A stretch of DNA of 22,500 nt from Neocallimastix lanati (nom. inval.) (GCA_016946835.1 JACVTC010000017.1:1542501-1565000), one strand, 5' to 3'; counted from the stretch's first letter, positions 1 to 10,740 are shown. Numbers and translations are program-made. The notes: generated from the letters alone by a model not told the origin.

Positions 1-641
1 CTTCTTGGACTTGGAATTTGACCATGAACTTCAGGTTTCTCCCAACAAAGTGTTTTGGTGTTTAAGAGATAGAGTGTGTTGAAATACGTTGGTCCGTTAC
101 CACCACCAAAGACATAAATATAATCACCAATAAGATTAGCAGAATGGGCACGGCATGGTCTTGGAGGTGGTACCATACCTTTCGTTTTATGCAAAGTCCA
201 CCAATAAGTTTCAGTATCAAAAATATATAAATCATTGTAACAGGTTTCCGTATCACTACCACCGAAAATGAAAATTTTTTCGTCCACTAATGTCATAGAA
301 TGTCCTCTTAATGCTTTTGGCTTATTTTTACCAACTGTTTTAATTTTTGTCCAATGCATAAGAGAGGTGGGAGGGATTTGACGATAATCTTGTTGTTGTT
401 GTTGTTCTCTTTCTTTTGGAGCATGATAGTGGTGAGTGGAATCAGAACCGTTTCTAGAAGAAGTAGCGGTATCAGCATTATTTTTAGTAGAAGCACTTAA
501 AGATTCTGTACGTCTTCTAATTGATTTTGCTGGAACTTGTCTTTTTTCATTGTAAACTAGTGAATCTTTTGAAGACCCAAAGCTACCAACTGGCGTACCA
601 GTTCTAGATAATGTTTGAAGTGTAGATTGGGATGAAAGCAT
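1..641 (-). CDS. Kelch-repeat protein, N-terminal part (3' end outside window)
   Basis: One open frame runs leftward from the ATG at 641-639 to the window edge: 213 codons with no stop and no evident intron. The ATG directly follows a long A run on the coding strand, the usual dictyostelid start context. Residues 1 to about 95 are a polar Ser/Thr/Arg-rich leader with a short Gln run near residue 80. From about residue 97 the protein has kelch repeats: IFIFGG at 123-128, a conserved Tyr-Trp-Trp at 146-148, YIYVFGG at 174-180, and the WEKP blade end near 200. Two blades are visible and a third is starting, so a multi-blade beta-propeller used for protein binding is expected. Kelch propellers in amoebae occur alone or fused to other domains such as RasGEF or kinase; the missing C-terminus would decide. 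The kelch assignment is seen in the sequence; any partner is unknown. Confidence 0.93.
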   Translation of the reverse strand, partial: MLSSQSTLQTLSRTGTPVGSFGSSKDSLVYNEKRQVPAKSIRRRTESLSASTKNNADTATSSRNGSDSTHHYHAPKEREQQQQQDYRQIPPTSLMHWTKIKTVGKNKPKALRGHSMTLVDEKIFIFGGSDTETCYNDLYIFDTETYWWTLHKTKGMVPPPRPCRAHSANLIGDYIYVFGGGNGPTYFNTLYLLNTKTLCWEKPEVHGQIPSPR

Positions 642-701
642 TTTTTTTTTTTTTTTTATTTATTCTTTATGAAATAAATTATTTGCTTTTGTTTTGGTTG
701 A

Positions 702-703
<2 letters not shown>

Positions 704-743
<40 letters not shown>
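704..743. repeat. 40-base T tract upstream of kelch gene
   Basis: An uninterrupted T run lies about 60 bases upstream of the kelch start codon, so it reads as an A run on the coding strand. Oligo(dA) tracts close to starts are typical of dictyostelid promoters. Its exact length in an assembly is unreliable. Confidence 0.85.
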
Positions 744-970
744 CTTTATTCTCTATAAATAAATAATTTTTTTTTTGTTTTGTTTTTAAGTTTAAATTTT
801 ATCTTTTATATATATTTAAATTTTTTTATTTTTTATTTTTTTTTTTTTCTTCAATTTTGATATTATTCTTTTATTCTATCTATTTGTTTTATAAATAAAT
901 AAAATATCATATTAGTATTTAAAAATATTATATTTTATGATAAAAGAAAATAGTATAATAATTATAATAA

Positions 971-971
<1 letters not shown>

Positions 972-1013
<42 letters not shown>
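972..1013. repeat. 42-base A tract
   Basis: Uninterrupted A run inside the gene-free spacer. Similar tracts occur at 6699-6738 (A), 7339-7386 (T), 14519-14553 (A) and 20318-20354 (A). Confidence 0.85.
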
Positions 1014-1020
<7 letters not shown>

Positions 1021-1343
1021 TATTATAATATATATATATTTATTGTAATATAATATTATTAAGTAGTATGTCTTTATTTAATTATGATAGTAATATATAA
1101 ATATATATATATTTTATAAAATGATAAAAAATATATTCATGTTAACATTTTATTATATATATATAAAAATAAAACAAATACTCTAATATTTAATATAAAG
1201 ATATATAAAGGTAAATAGATATATATTTTATAGTATTGAACATTATTTTATTACTTACATTATTTTGTTTTTAAATATGCTTTATTTTATTTTTTATTTT
1301 TTTTAAATTGAATTTCAAAAATCTAGATTGTTTACTTTGAATG

Positions 1344-1380
<37 letters not shown>

Positions 1381-2636
1381 CTTTAAATTTAGCTTGTTTT
1401 CTATTCGATATACTTACGACAATTATTTGATATCTATTTTTACAATTTTTCCTCGTTATTTTTTTTTAATAAGATTTATTTTTTTTAAGATTTTTTATAA
1501 TGACTACTTTATATATATATATTTTATTAAAAAAGTTTTTATGTTTTATTATATTACTGTTATTTTTAAATTTTATTTTTGTAACATATAAATATTTATT
1601 ATTATTATTATTATTTTTTTATTTTTTAGTTTTTGGCTTTATTTATATATTTAATTTATTATTATTATATACATATATTGTTTTTAATAGTTTTTTTTTT
1701 TTTTTTTTTGTTTTGTTTTTTTTCTTTATTTATTTTATTATTATTATTATTATTATTATTTTTTATCTCTGTTGTTATTCTTTTAATTAAAATTTAACCA
1801 TTCAAAATTAATTTAGAAAGTGTTCAAAGAATTTTTTTTTTCTTTTTATTGTTATATATTTATTTATTGAAATGTACTTCTTAATAGTTTATTATTATAC
1901 AAAAATATTTTACCTCTTAAATTATTTACTTGTGACTATTAATTATATATGAATTGAATACAAGATTGCTATTAAATTAAGATAAAATTAAAATTTCTTT
2001 TGAATCACTTTAAATACTTTTGAGAATTAAACAAAAAATATGTTTATATATTATATATATTATTTAAACATTGATATATATATATAAAAAAAAAAAATAA
2101 AAGTATATATTTTATATTTTTAAAGTATATATTTTAAAAGAAAAGAAAAAAAGAAAAAGAAAAAAAAAAAATTGTTAAAGAAAATACAATAAAACAAATA
2201 AAATTTTTATTATTAATTTATTATTTTTCTCTCTTTTTTTTTTTTCTTCTTTGCTTCTTTCTTTCTTTTTCTTTAAATTATTATTATTATTATTTTACAA
2301 TTCTTTCTTTATTTCTTTTTTACAGTATTATTATTAAATTAAATTAATGAAAAAAATAAAAATAAAATTAAATAAAAATTATAAAAGTTGTATAAATTTA
2401 ATACATTAAGAAAATAAATAAAAGCAAAAAGTACCAAAACTTTTAATTTTTTTTTTTAAAAAATTCCTTTATATATATATATATAATAATAAATAATTGA
2501 ATAAATATTAATAATTTAAATATATTTATAATAAAATTTTATATAATTAAATGAATGATTCAATTAAATTATAAGTAAAAATAACTATAAATAATTTTAA
2601 TTATTATTATTATTATTATTAATTTTTATTATTATA

Positions 2637-2814
<178 letters not shown>

Positions 2815-2848
2815 ATATTATTATTTATTTATTCTTTATTATTTATTA

Positions 2849-2879
<31 letters not shown>

Positions 2880-3149
2880 AATACTATTAAAATAAAACTA
2901 ATACAACCAATTATATTAAAATTAATATTATTATAGTACTATCAGTTTATTAATAATATATTATCAATCTATAATTTAATTAATCAACACAATAGTTTAA
3001 TTATTCGAGAATATTATTCAATATACTTTAATCTATGTAAATAATTAAAAACGTTTTAATTATATTTAATATCAATTAATTATTAATATATTCTATATAT
3101 AAAATATATTAGATTTAATTTCCAAAAAAGAAAAAAAAACAAATAAATA

Positions 3150-3424
3150 TTAAAAAATATTAAATAATTAATTAATAAAATAAATAATTAAATAAATAAA
3201 TAATAAATAAATAATATATCAATAATAAATAAATAAATGAAATAATAAGCAAATAAATAAAAGTAAGAATAATATTAATTAACAAATAATAAATAAATAA
3301 ATGATCATAAAATAGAATTATAAGTAAATAAATAAATAATTTACAAAAAGAATTATAATAAATAAACTTTATAAAACAAAAAAAAGCTAAGATTAAAAAT
3401 AAATTAAAAATAAAAGAATTTCAT

Positions 3425-3455
<31 letters not shown>

Positions 3456-3530
3456 TCTATTATTTATTTATTATTTTTTATTATTAAATTATTTATTTAC
3501 TTATTATTCCATTTATTTACTTAATAAATA
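3150..3530. repeat. AAAT/TTTA tetranucleotide arrays facing each other
   Basis: AAATAAATAA-type sequence from about 3150 to 3350 is followed by TTTATTTATT-type sequence from about 3420 to 3530. The two halves are roughly complementary and could fold back with the 70-base spacer as a loop. This is simple sequence and I see no other function. Confidence 0.6.
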
Positions 3531-3952
3531 ACTTTTTTTCATATTAATCTGTTCAATTTATATAAATTTGTCAACAATTAAATTAAAACTGTTCAATAGA
3601 TTAAATAAACTTTATTTATTAATTTTTTTATATTTTTGTATTATGTTCAAATTTGTTTATATATTAAAATAATAATTATTAAAAATATTTTATATAATAA
3701 TAATAATTAATTATTTTTTTTTGTTTTGAATAAACTTTAAAATTATTATTTTTTTTTCATAATTATTTTTATTTTTTCCTTCTCTCTATTCATTAATATA
3801 TTAGAATATATTAGAATATATTTATGGTAAAAATTTGTGAAACCAAAAATAAATTCAATTATTTTTTCCTTTATTTTAATAAATTTTATTTCCTTTTAAG
3901 AAAACAAAAAAAATTTCACATTAATAAATAAAAAAAAAAAAAAAAAATTTTT

Positions 3953-4048
3953 TATTACTAGATGAGAAGATAACTTTGGCAGAAAGAGAATTGTGCTAGT
4001 CTCTAATGACTATATTGTACCAGGGATTCTATCTCCATATGTATCCCT
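3953..4048 (-). pseudogene. Possible decayed coding fragment
   Basis: This patch is markedly richer in G and C than its surroundings. On the minus strand it reads as 32 codons broken by one TAG: a segment beginning RDTYGDRIPGTI, then the stop, then SLETSTILFLPKLSSHLVIK. The codon choice and mixed residue composition look like former coding sequence rather than random A+T DNA. I do not recognise a family. It could equally be a chance frame in a non-coding RNA or old transposon. Confidence 0.3.
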
Positions 4049-4545
4049 CAAAAAAAATAATTTAAGATAAAATGAATTAGACATTGAATATAGAAATGAA
4101 CAATGAGAATTTGGGTAAATGTGGTAATTCTACTAATAAACTAATAAACTTTTTAATGAAATTCATGACATTCTTGGATATCTATAATTAATTTTAATAA
4201 TATTATTTAAATATTTTATTTTATTATTATTTTACTATAATTTCTTTTAATAACAATCAAATTATATGTATATATATATTTGCATTATTTAAATAATTTT
4301 TCATAAATAATTAAAAAAAAAAAAAAACTGAAAAGATTAAGTATATAAATAAATTAGACTAAAAAATTTTTTTTTTTTTCATATTTACTATATTAATTAT
4401 CTTTATATAAATTGATTTTATAAATTAGAAATATATTATATATATTTATATAAACAAATAAATTCATACTAATAAGAGAGCTACTAAAAAAAAAATTATC
4501 TTTATTATTAAAACTATGATATAACCAAAATAAGTAAGTAAGTAA

Positions 4546-4577
<32 letters not shown>

Positions 4578-5160
4578 TTTTATAATTTTAATAAAAAATA
4601 TCCATTTTAAGTTTATTTTAACATTTTATTTATTTAATAATATCGCAATAATGAAAAAGCCACAGTGTAATAGTATAAAAATATTTAATTTAGAATAATT
4701 AAGTGCTAGTAACTCTCTTTATCATTAGATATATTAAGAAAGTTGACACAATTATAAAACCTAAATCTTTCTGAGAATCAGATGAGATTCTCAGAAAGAT
4801 TCTTAGCAAAAGAATCATTTGCTCGGACATGGTATTATATCAAAAAAAAAAAAAAAAAAAAAAAAATAAAATAATAAATTGGAATTTTAAATTTAAATGA
4901 AAGTTGCCTATTTCGTCAATTTAAGGAAGACTAATAATAAGCTGATTGAAAATTTGAAATGATCATGAATACAAAATGCAAGAAACGCATAAAAATACAT
5001 TATAACTTGATAGAAGAAAATTTATTTCAAGGAAGATAAAACTCAAAAAAAAAAAAAAAAAATAAAAATATTAATTTTATAGAGAAAAGCAAGATTAAGA
5101 AAACTATAAGAATAAATTATATATCTTCATACTCTTTTTTTTTTTTTTTTTTTTTTTTTT
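4049..5160. other. Intergenic stretch with one hairpin and A/T tracts
   Basis: No gene is supported. It contains a TAAG/TAA microsatellite near 4530-4576, a strong hairpin at 4764-4801, an A tract at about 4842-4866 and a T tract at about 5135-5161. Around 4895-4960 there is a slightly GC-richer patch whose short plus frame starts MKVAYFVNLRKTNNKLIENL and stops; I cannot support it as a gene. Confidence 0.5.
4764..4801. repeat. Perfect 16-bp inverted repeat (hairpin)
   Basis: The left arm 4764-4779 and right arm 4786-4801 are exact reverse complements, separated by a 6-base loop. The stem has mixed composition (core CTGAGAATC / GATTCTCAG), which is unusual in this A+T-rich DNA. The right arm also starts a second, smaller stem (GATTCTT at 4798-4804 with AAGAATC just downstream). 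A 25-base A tract follows about 40 bases later. It could be a structured RNA, a palindromic regulatory site or the remains of a small foldback element. Confidence 0.75.
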
Positions 5161-5162
5161 TA

Positions 5163-5348
5163 TTATTCATAAAAGTTTTTACCCTTTTCATTTAGCTTAA
5201 TTTGATGGGCAATAGTATTAAGAATGATTTCAACGGAATCAGCGATGGCCATACGAAGAATTTCGTTATATCTCTTTTTTTGATAAAAGCCTTTAAGTTT
5301 CGGACATCTTTTAATGTTTTGGTTTGGATATTTCAATACTTTGTAAAT
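5163..5348 (-). pseudogene. C-terminal coding fragment, gene unknown
   Basis: On the minus strand, 61 codons are open after a stop at 5351-5349 and end in a double TAA stop (5165-5163, then 5162-5160). The peptide is varied and strongly protein-like: a basic Cys-containing start (IKRCPKLKGFYQKKRYNEI), an amphipathic helix-like middle (LRMAIADSVEIILNTIAHQI) and the tail KLNEKGKNFYE. The only internal ATG is at residue 33, so a normal start is missing. Either this is the last exon of a gene whose upstream exons I cannot find in the A/T-rich DNA to the right, or it is a truncated copy. A splice acceptor is conceivable at the AG of TTTACAAAG (about 5340). I do not recognise a domain. Confidence 0.5.
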
Positions 5349-6695
5349 TTAATATATAAAAAAAATAAAAAAAAATAAAAAAAAAAAAAATCATTTGTTT
5401 AAATAAAGTTGAATTATTTAGGGTTAGTTTGAATAACAATAACATAAATTATATATTCAAAATTTAAAAGGTCCTATATTGATTTTATTAAGTTTTAGAG
5501 TGTGTATATTACCAAAAAGAATCTATTTATTATTGATCTAAATATAAAGAATCTATTTATTATTAATTTAAATATTTAAATTAAAAGAATAATATAGTTT
5601 AAAGGAATGACAATAGGTTTAATTTAAATCATATATTCTAATTTAGCTCAGAAAGCTACATTTAGATGACTTAATTATATAAAGTAGCTATTTTATTATA
5701 GGATAGAATAATAACGGGTAATAAATAGATAGTAAAAAAAAAATAATTAAATTCATATTAGTAAATAGTAATAATATTGTATTTAAACAGATTATGCTAT
5801 ATGTTACAATATATTTATATATTGCTTAGTAATTTAGTTTGTAAATTACTTTTTATTTATATATTACATAATAATATATTCATTAAAATATACAAATATT
5901 AATATCATTCTGTAAATATATCAGAATAATAAAGATTAATTCTATGTTAACATTATTGTAAAATTAATGTCAATTAAATGTAAAGATATTTTATACAAAT
6001 GATTTCTATTTAATAACTTCACGAATATAAAATTTAATACGAAAAGAAAATGAAATTAAAAAGGGTATTACTTTTACTCATCAATTGAAGAAGAATGGAT
6101 GTATTAATAGAAAAATTTTTCTTCAAAAAAAACAACAAAATTTTAAAAATCTACTGCTCCAGATAAATATGTTACTCCAAATTTCATAGATGATTTTTTC
6201 AATTTTTTTTTTATTAAAACATATATTTAAAAAAAAAAAAAAAAAAACATATCTAATGAAATATTGAAATTTATTCAAACAATTAAACATGCCTTTATTA
6301 TATTTAATCTTTATAATTAAAACTAAAGTAAATCCAAATTTTGATATCATTAATATAGATGACAAAAAGTTTAAGGAAAATACTAAAGAGATATTTAAAT
6401 GATATGTTTATCCATCTATAAACTATACTTAATGATTGCAAGATATTCAAGAAGTTTGAATATTTTCTTATCATTAATATATTAATGATAGAAATTTAAT
6501 AATTATAACTTCTTATATATAAAACCCAAATAGAAATTTGTATTTTAGGGGAGGGGGAATAGATAACATAAAAAAAAAAACATAAAATTATTAAAGAAAG
6601 GTAACTTAACCTGATTCTTTGTACTTTTTATTAAAAAAATCATATTTATTTTGAAAAAAAAATAAATAAATAAAAATAGCCTAATAGAGAAAATT

Positions 6696-6740
<45 letters not shown>

Positions 6741-6891
6741 AGCCTACAAGAAAAATTTTAACTGAAAATACTGAATCTTTATATAAATTATGAAACAATT
6801 TACATTATTTACTAACAAGTTTAAATGTATCATTAGTTATAAATGTAATAATAATTTTTTAGAGAGTTACTAATGTCTGGTAATAGTATTG

Positions 6892-6924
<33 letters not shown>

Positions 6925-6985
6925 TAATCTGTGAGTGAGGCTAACCATAGATGGAACACTAGACCTGGAAACTCTTTTTTAAATA

Positions 6986-7020
<35 letters not shown>

Positions 7021-7266
7021 GAGGTTCTTTTTAAAAAGATGATTTGTTCTCCAAGGTAACTTGAAATTCTAGCTCATCTATAAGAATCACCAAGAAGGAA
7101 ACCTAAAAATATATTCATTAATTTGAACGTTCATCAATCTAAACTTGTTGAATAGGAAGGAAGAGAATAAAGGTTAATTTCTTTTATTTTAACATCCAAA
7201 CAAAATTAATAATAAAAAAAAATAAAATAAAAAAAAAAAAAAGTCATTGATAAAATCTAATGATTT

Positions 7267-7301
<35 letters not shown>

Positions 7302-7335
7302 TACTTATTCTTTTCTTTTTCATCTTCAATCAACA

Positions 7336-7389
<54 letters not shown>

Positions 7390-7550
7390 GGCAGCAAACT
7401 TGTTTCATCTTTATTAATTAAATATTTGATAAAATACATGTAATAAAATAAAAAAAAAAGATAAAAAAAATAAACAAAAAATAAAACACAAAATAAAATA
7501 ATGGTATAATATATTCTTGTTTCATTTAATTAATATTTGTTAAGACTTCA
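5349..7550. other. Gene-poor stretch with faint coding relics and homopolymers
   Basis: I cannot support an intact gene. Around 6150-6395 the plus strand gives short protein-like pieces in alternating frames (STAPDKYVTPNFIDD, then EILKFIQTIKHAF, then KVNPNFDIINIDDKKFKEN) separated by stops and an A tract, as in a decayed gene. Around 6930-6985 and 7040-7180 there are GC-richer patches with interrupted frames. A 40-base A tract lies at 6699-6738, a TA run at about 7270-7299 and a 48-base T tract at 7339-7386. The 80-residue minus frame at 6123-6365 is low-complexity and looks spurious. Confidence 0.45.
7339..7386. repeat. 48-base T tract
   Basis: Longest pure homopolymer in the window. It directly precedes a small balanced-composition patch (AACGGCAGCAAACTTG). 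Confidence 0.85.
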
Positions 7551-7557
7551 CAAGGGC

Positions 7558-7581
7558 ATTATTATACTGAAGTATAATAAT
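7558..7581. repeat. 11-bp perfect hairpin, 3' of the GC-rich island
   Basis: Arms 7558-7568 and 7571-7581 (ATTATTATACT / AGTATAATAAT) are exact complements with a 2-base loop. On the minus strand it lies 32 bases past the stop codon of the frame at 7613, so it would sit in that transcript's 3' UTR. Confidence 0.7.
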
Positions 7582-7603
7582 TAATTTTGACTTTGCAATG
7601 TTA

Positions 7604-7632
7604 ATCATAATTTTAAGAAACAAAATTATGAT
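7604..7632. repeat. 11-bp perfect hairpin over the stop codon
   Basis: Arms 7604-7614 and 7622-7632 (ATCATAATTTT / AAAATTATGAT) are exact complements with a 7-base loop. The structure covers the stop codon (7613-7615) and last codons of the minus-strand frame. Together with the hairpin at 7558-7581 it makes a two-hairpin end to this locus. Confidence 0.65.
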
Positions 7633-7885
7633 CTTCATTGGTTGCGCTAGCCCTGCTGGCCTGTCTTACTGTTTCTTCTGCATTGACGCTCTTGGTAGTA
7701 GTACTACGATTCGATTTGAACCTATTGAACAAAGACCATTGCTGGCCAATAGCAATAGGTATAATCGATTGGAGAAGTGCCGCAGTAACCACTAAGAACG
7801 GAGTATCAGAATAAGCACCTGATTTCATCTGGCACTTAAATAGATCCTCCCATTCCCTTGTACTGTTATTAATACTTCGACCCTA
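7613..7885 (-). CDS. Unknown protein or exon with one membrane segment, atypical codons
   Basis: This is the most GC-rich block of the window. On the minus strand a frame is open from just after a TAG (about 7886) to TAA at 7615-7613, about 90 codons. The first ATG is at 7828, giving 71 residues (MKSGAYSDTPF onward). The extension before it (GRSINNSTREWEDLFKCQ) also looks protein-like, so this may be a terminal exon; the bases TTAG|GG would make a 3' splice site. A hydrophobic stretch (FLVVTAALLQSIIPIAIG) could cross a membrane, followed by a basic segment (NRFKSNRS) and a polar tail. Codons such as CCG, GCG, TCG, CTC, AGC and AGG are rare in dictyostelids, suggesting unusual origin or an RNA function. 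The same frame upstream of the TAG reads Asn/Ser-rich. I do not recognise a family. Confidence 0.45.
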
Positions 7886-8525
7886 ACACTTTTTCACACA
7901 CACACTAGAATCAATATACACATTATTTCCAATACTATTACTAACATTACTAAAAATACTATTACTAGTAATACTATAACTATTATTACTATTACTATTA
8001 TTACAATTACTATTATAACTATTATCAATCAACAATAATAATCGTAATAATAATCTTAGTTATAATAACATCAACTACAATTATGATAATAAAAACCACA
8101 ATATTAATTAAACTAAAAATAAATAAATTTCAATAATAAATACCAATAATTAATTAATTAATTTATTTTTTATTTTTTTTTTTTTTTTCTATTTATTTAT
8201 TTATTTATTATATTTTATTTTATTTTATTTTTACTTATATATATATAATTTCTTTTATATATATAATTTCTTTTATATATATATATATATATATATAATG
8301 TATTATCATAAATAAATATTTTAATATTTTTTCTCAATATATTTCCATTTCCAAATAAATTTAAATCTTTTTTTTATTATTTATCTTTTTTTTTATTTTT
8401 TTTTTTTTTTTTTTTTTATTTTTATTATTATTATTATCATTAATTTAGTTATTCATTCTTATTAAAGAATGGATTAAATATATGGATTTATTAATCTTTT
8501 TTTTTTTTTTTTTTTTTTTTTCTTC
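7886..8525. other. Spacer with ACT/ATT-rich repeat of possible coding origin
   Basis: From about 7886 to 8015 the minus strand stays open in the same frame as the GC-rich island and reads Asn/Ser-rich (for example SNSIFSNVSNSIGNNVYIDS) before an in-frame TAG. This could be a decayed or intron-split upstream exon, or just a degenerate ATT/ACT microsatellite, since the plus strand also gives an Asn-rich frame at 8028-8110. From 8110 on there are T tracts, TTTA runs and TA runs (8240-8297), and no gene. It is the 3' flank of the gene at 8526. Confidence 0.45.
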
Positions 8526-9020
8526 TTAATAATTGTTATTAAGAAGATATTGCCGTGAGTGTCGATTAGCTTGTGAAAGGGAATTACGGAAATTATTAGT
8601 TGGTAAATAATTACCATATTGATTGCTAACAGGAGAAACAGGAGAAACTAAATTAGTTTTTCTTGGTGGAATTAATACATTTTTAGGACGTGAACTATTT
8701 GGTGGAAGTGTATTAACATTATTAACATTATTACCATTAGAGGTATATGGTAATTGTGGACTTGAAAACGAGGTATTTGCACTATCCATAGGTCCAAATG
8801 AAGTATTTATTTGAGTTGAATATCTTATGTTATTATTTCCTTGTGGTGAGTTATGAGTACTGGATAGATTCTCTGTTTTATAGTTTGAAATAAGTTGTTG
8901 TCTAAACCTTGCTTCATCGATTTCAATAGAAAATTTCACCATATATATAATGGCTATAATAGAAAATATCCCAAAAACAATATATCCTGAGGAAGACTCT
9001 ATTATATCCCAATATGACAT
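8526..9020 (-). CDS. Small single-pass membrane protein, function unknown
   Basis: A complete 164-residue frame from ATG at 9020 to TAA at 8528-8526. The first 11 residues (MSYWDIIESSS) are short and acidic. Residues about 12-30 (GYIVFGIFSIIAIIYMVKF) form one clear membrane segment without a signal-peptide cleavage pattern, so a signal anchor is likely. An amphipathic charged stretch follows (EIDEARFRQQ). The remaining ~115 residues are a disordered tail rich in Asn, Ser and Pro, with basic patches (RPKN, PPRK) and a VSPVSP repeat. The mixed composition over 495 bases amid A+T spacer, and the sharp boundaries, argue that it is real. The start context is AAGATG. No domain is recognised; a membrane-anchored adaptor would fit, but that is a guess. 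The plus-strand frame at 8623-8814 is its shadow. Confidence 0.85.
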   Translation of the reverse strand: MSYWDIIESSSGYIVFGIFSIIAIIYMVKFSIEIDEARFRQQLISNYKTENLSSTHNSPQGNNNIRYSTQINTSFGPMDSANTSFSSPQLPYTSNGNNVNNVNTLPPNSSRPKNVLIPPRKTNLVSPVSPVSNQYGNYLPTNNFRNSLSQANRHSRQYLLNNNY

Positions 9021-10090
9021 CTTGACTTTATTTATTTATTTACTTATTATGTATATTATTATTATTATTTTTTTTTCGTTTTTGTTTTGAAATATATATA
9101 TAGTTGATTTATTTTAATGTTTTAAATTATTATTATTATTATTATTTACTTTATAATAGTTATTATTTAATATTTAATAATAATAATAATAATAATAAAG
9201 TGGGTATTTATATATATATATATTTAATATTTTAATATCAAATTAATGAATTTATATCTTGCTTTTTTTTTTTTTTTTTTTTTTTTTAAATAAAATGAGT
9301 TTACATTTGAAGTGAATAGTTTATTTTTACTTATTAATTAATTATTAATAATAAAAAGTAAAAAAAAATATATATATATATATTCGGGTAACCTTTTTTG
9401 ATATCACTTTATTATTGTCAATAAAAAAAATAATATTATATAATATAATTATACATATATTTATTTTTTTTTTTTTTTTAGTTTATAGTTTATATTTTTT
9501 TTTTTTTTTTAAAATGATTCTTATTTTTAATGACGATATTAATTTTTATTAGTTATTAATAAAGGGATATATTCGCTTTTATATAATGCTTATATATATA
9601 TGAAATTAAAATATATATATACTTTAAAAATTATTAAATATTAATATTGAAATTTATATGCCCAACTTTAAAATTGTGTTTCTAAAATGATGAATAAAAG
9701 AAAAAATAAAATAAGAAAAAAAATATACATATATATATATATAAAGTTGGAATATTATAAAATTATAAAAATAAAAAATTCTTTTTTTAAAATTAGTAAA
9801 ATAAAAATAAGAAATAAGATAATTTAATATATAATATTGATAATATTGAAGATGGTATTAGGTATTATATATTAAATTTTTCTTTTATTACTACTATTTA
9901 TTTATTTATTATTATTTTTTTTTTTTTTTTTTTTTTTTTTGTATTATTTTGTTGTGTATTTCTTTTCTTTTTCTTTTTTATGGATAACAGATTTTCCGAG
10001 ATTAAATATTTAAATTACTTGTTAATTAACTGATTTTTCCTTTTTTTTTTTATCTATTTATTTAGAAATTTCTTTGAATTTTATACCGAA
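9021..10090. other. Gene-free A+T spacer upstream of the membrane-protein gene
   Basis: Contains TTA/TAA microsatellites (about 9056-9070, 9123-9147 and 9178-9199), T tracts (9264-9287, 9914-9940) and TA runs. The promoter of the minus-strand gene at 9020 must lie in its first part. I see no other feature. Confidence 0.6.
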
Positions 10091-10228
10091 ATGGCAAAAA
10101 AGATACTATCAAATAAAAATAAAAATAAAAAAAAAATACTTTTACATTTTATTATTTTAAATTTCTTTTCTTTTTTATTAATATTATTACTTTATTTTAT
10201 TTCTTTTTTATTAATTATTCTTTTTTAA
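10091..10228 (+). CDS. Doubtful small ORF, 45 codons, Lys-rich then hydrophobic
   Basis: ATG in the context GAAATGG opens a 45-codon frame ending in TAA. The peptide begins MAKKILSNKNKNKKK and continues as a Phe/Leu/Ile-rich stretch long enough to span a membrane. The bases just before it (about 9980-10090) are less repetitive than most of the spacer. Lys runs followed by Phe/Leu runs are also what A-rich then T-rich DNA gives by chance, so I rate this low. Confidence 0.2.
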   Translation: MAKKILSNKNKNKKKILLHFIILNFFSFLLILLLYFISFLLIILF

Positions 10229-10740
10229 AAATAAAATAAAATATAATATAATAATTAACTATCGCTATATTTTCAGCAATAACAATCACTTTAAAATAAT
10301 CGGTTTGAAATTATAAAATAATAGATATATAAAATAAAAAATTATTAAAATATAAAAAAAAAAAAAAAATTCTTTTATTCTATATTTATATTATCAAAAT
10401 ATCTCTTTTTAATATTAATAATAAGATATAAAAAAAAAATAAATTATAAAATATAAAAGTAATAAATAAGAAATTCTTTTTTTTTATTAATTATAATATA
10501 ATTAATATTATAGATAGAATATATTGTAATATATGATATTTTATGTATTTAAATTTGAACAAAAAAAAAAAGAAAAAAAGAAAAAAAGAAAAAAAAAATT
10601 ATTTAATAATTAAATAATTAAATATTAAAGTTACTAATAAATAATAAATAATAAATAATATTTAATAAATAATTAAATAATAATAAATAATAAAAGAAAT
10701 ATTTATTAATAAGAAATAGTAAAATAGTAAAATAATTGAA

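Noticed and set aside
62-496. Minus-strand frames at 62-262 and 308-496
   Set aside because: They overlap the kelch frame in other registers; the kelch reading is clearly the real one.
1328-1790. Two plus-strand frames of 87 and 96 codons
   Set aside because: Low-complexity Phe/Ile/Tyr strings from T-rich and TTA-repeat DNA.
6123-6365. 80-codon minus-strand frame
   Set aside because: Low-complexity, crosses an A/T tract, and the plus strand of the same interval gives more protein-like pieces.
7700-7760. tRNA-like boxes on the minus strand (TGGCCAGCAATGG and GGTTCAAATCG)
   Set aside because: Only 13 bases separate the two boxes, too close for a tRNA, and no acceptor stem can be formed.
7598-7795. 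Plus-strand 65-codon frame in the GC-rich island
   Set aside because: The minus-strand frame is longer and reads more like a protein. The plus frame begins in the hairpin sequence and is probably its shadow.
8623-8814. Plus-strand 63-codon frame
   Set aside because: Antisense shadow of the membrane-protein gene at 8526-9020.
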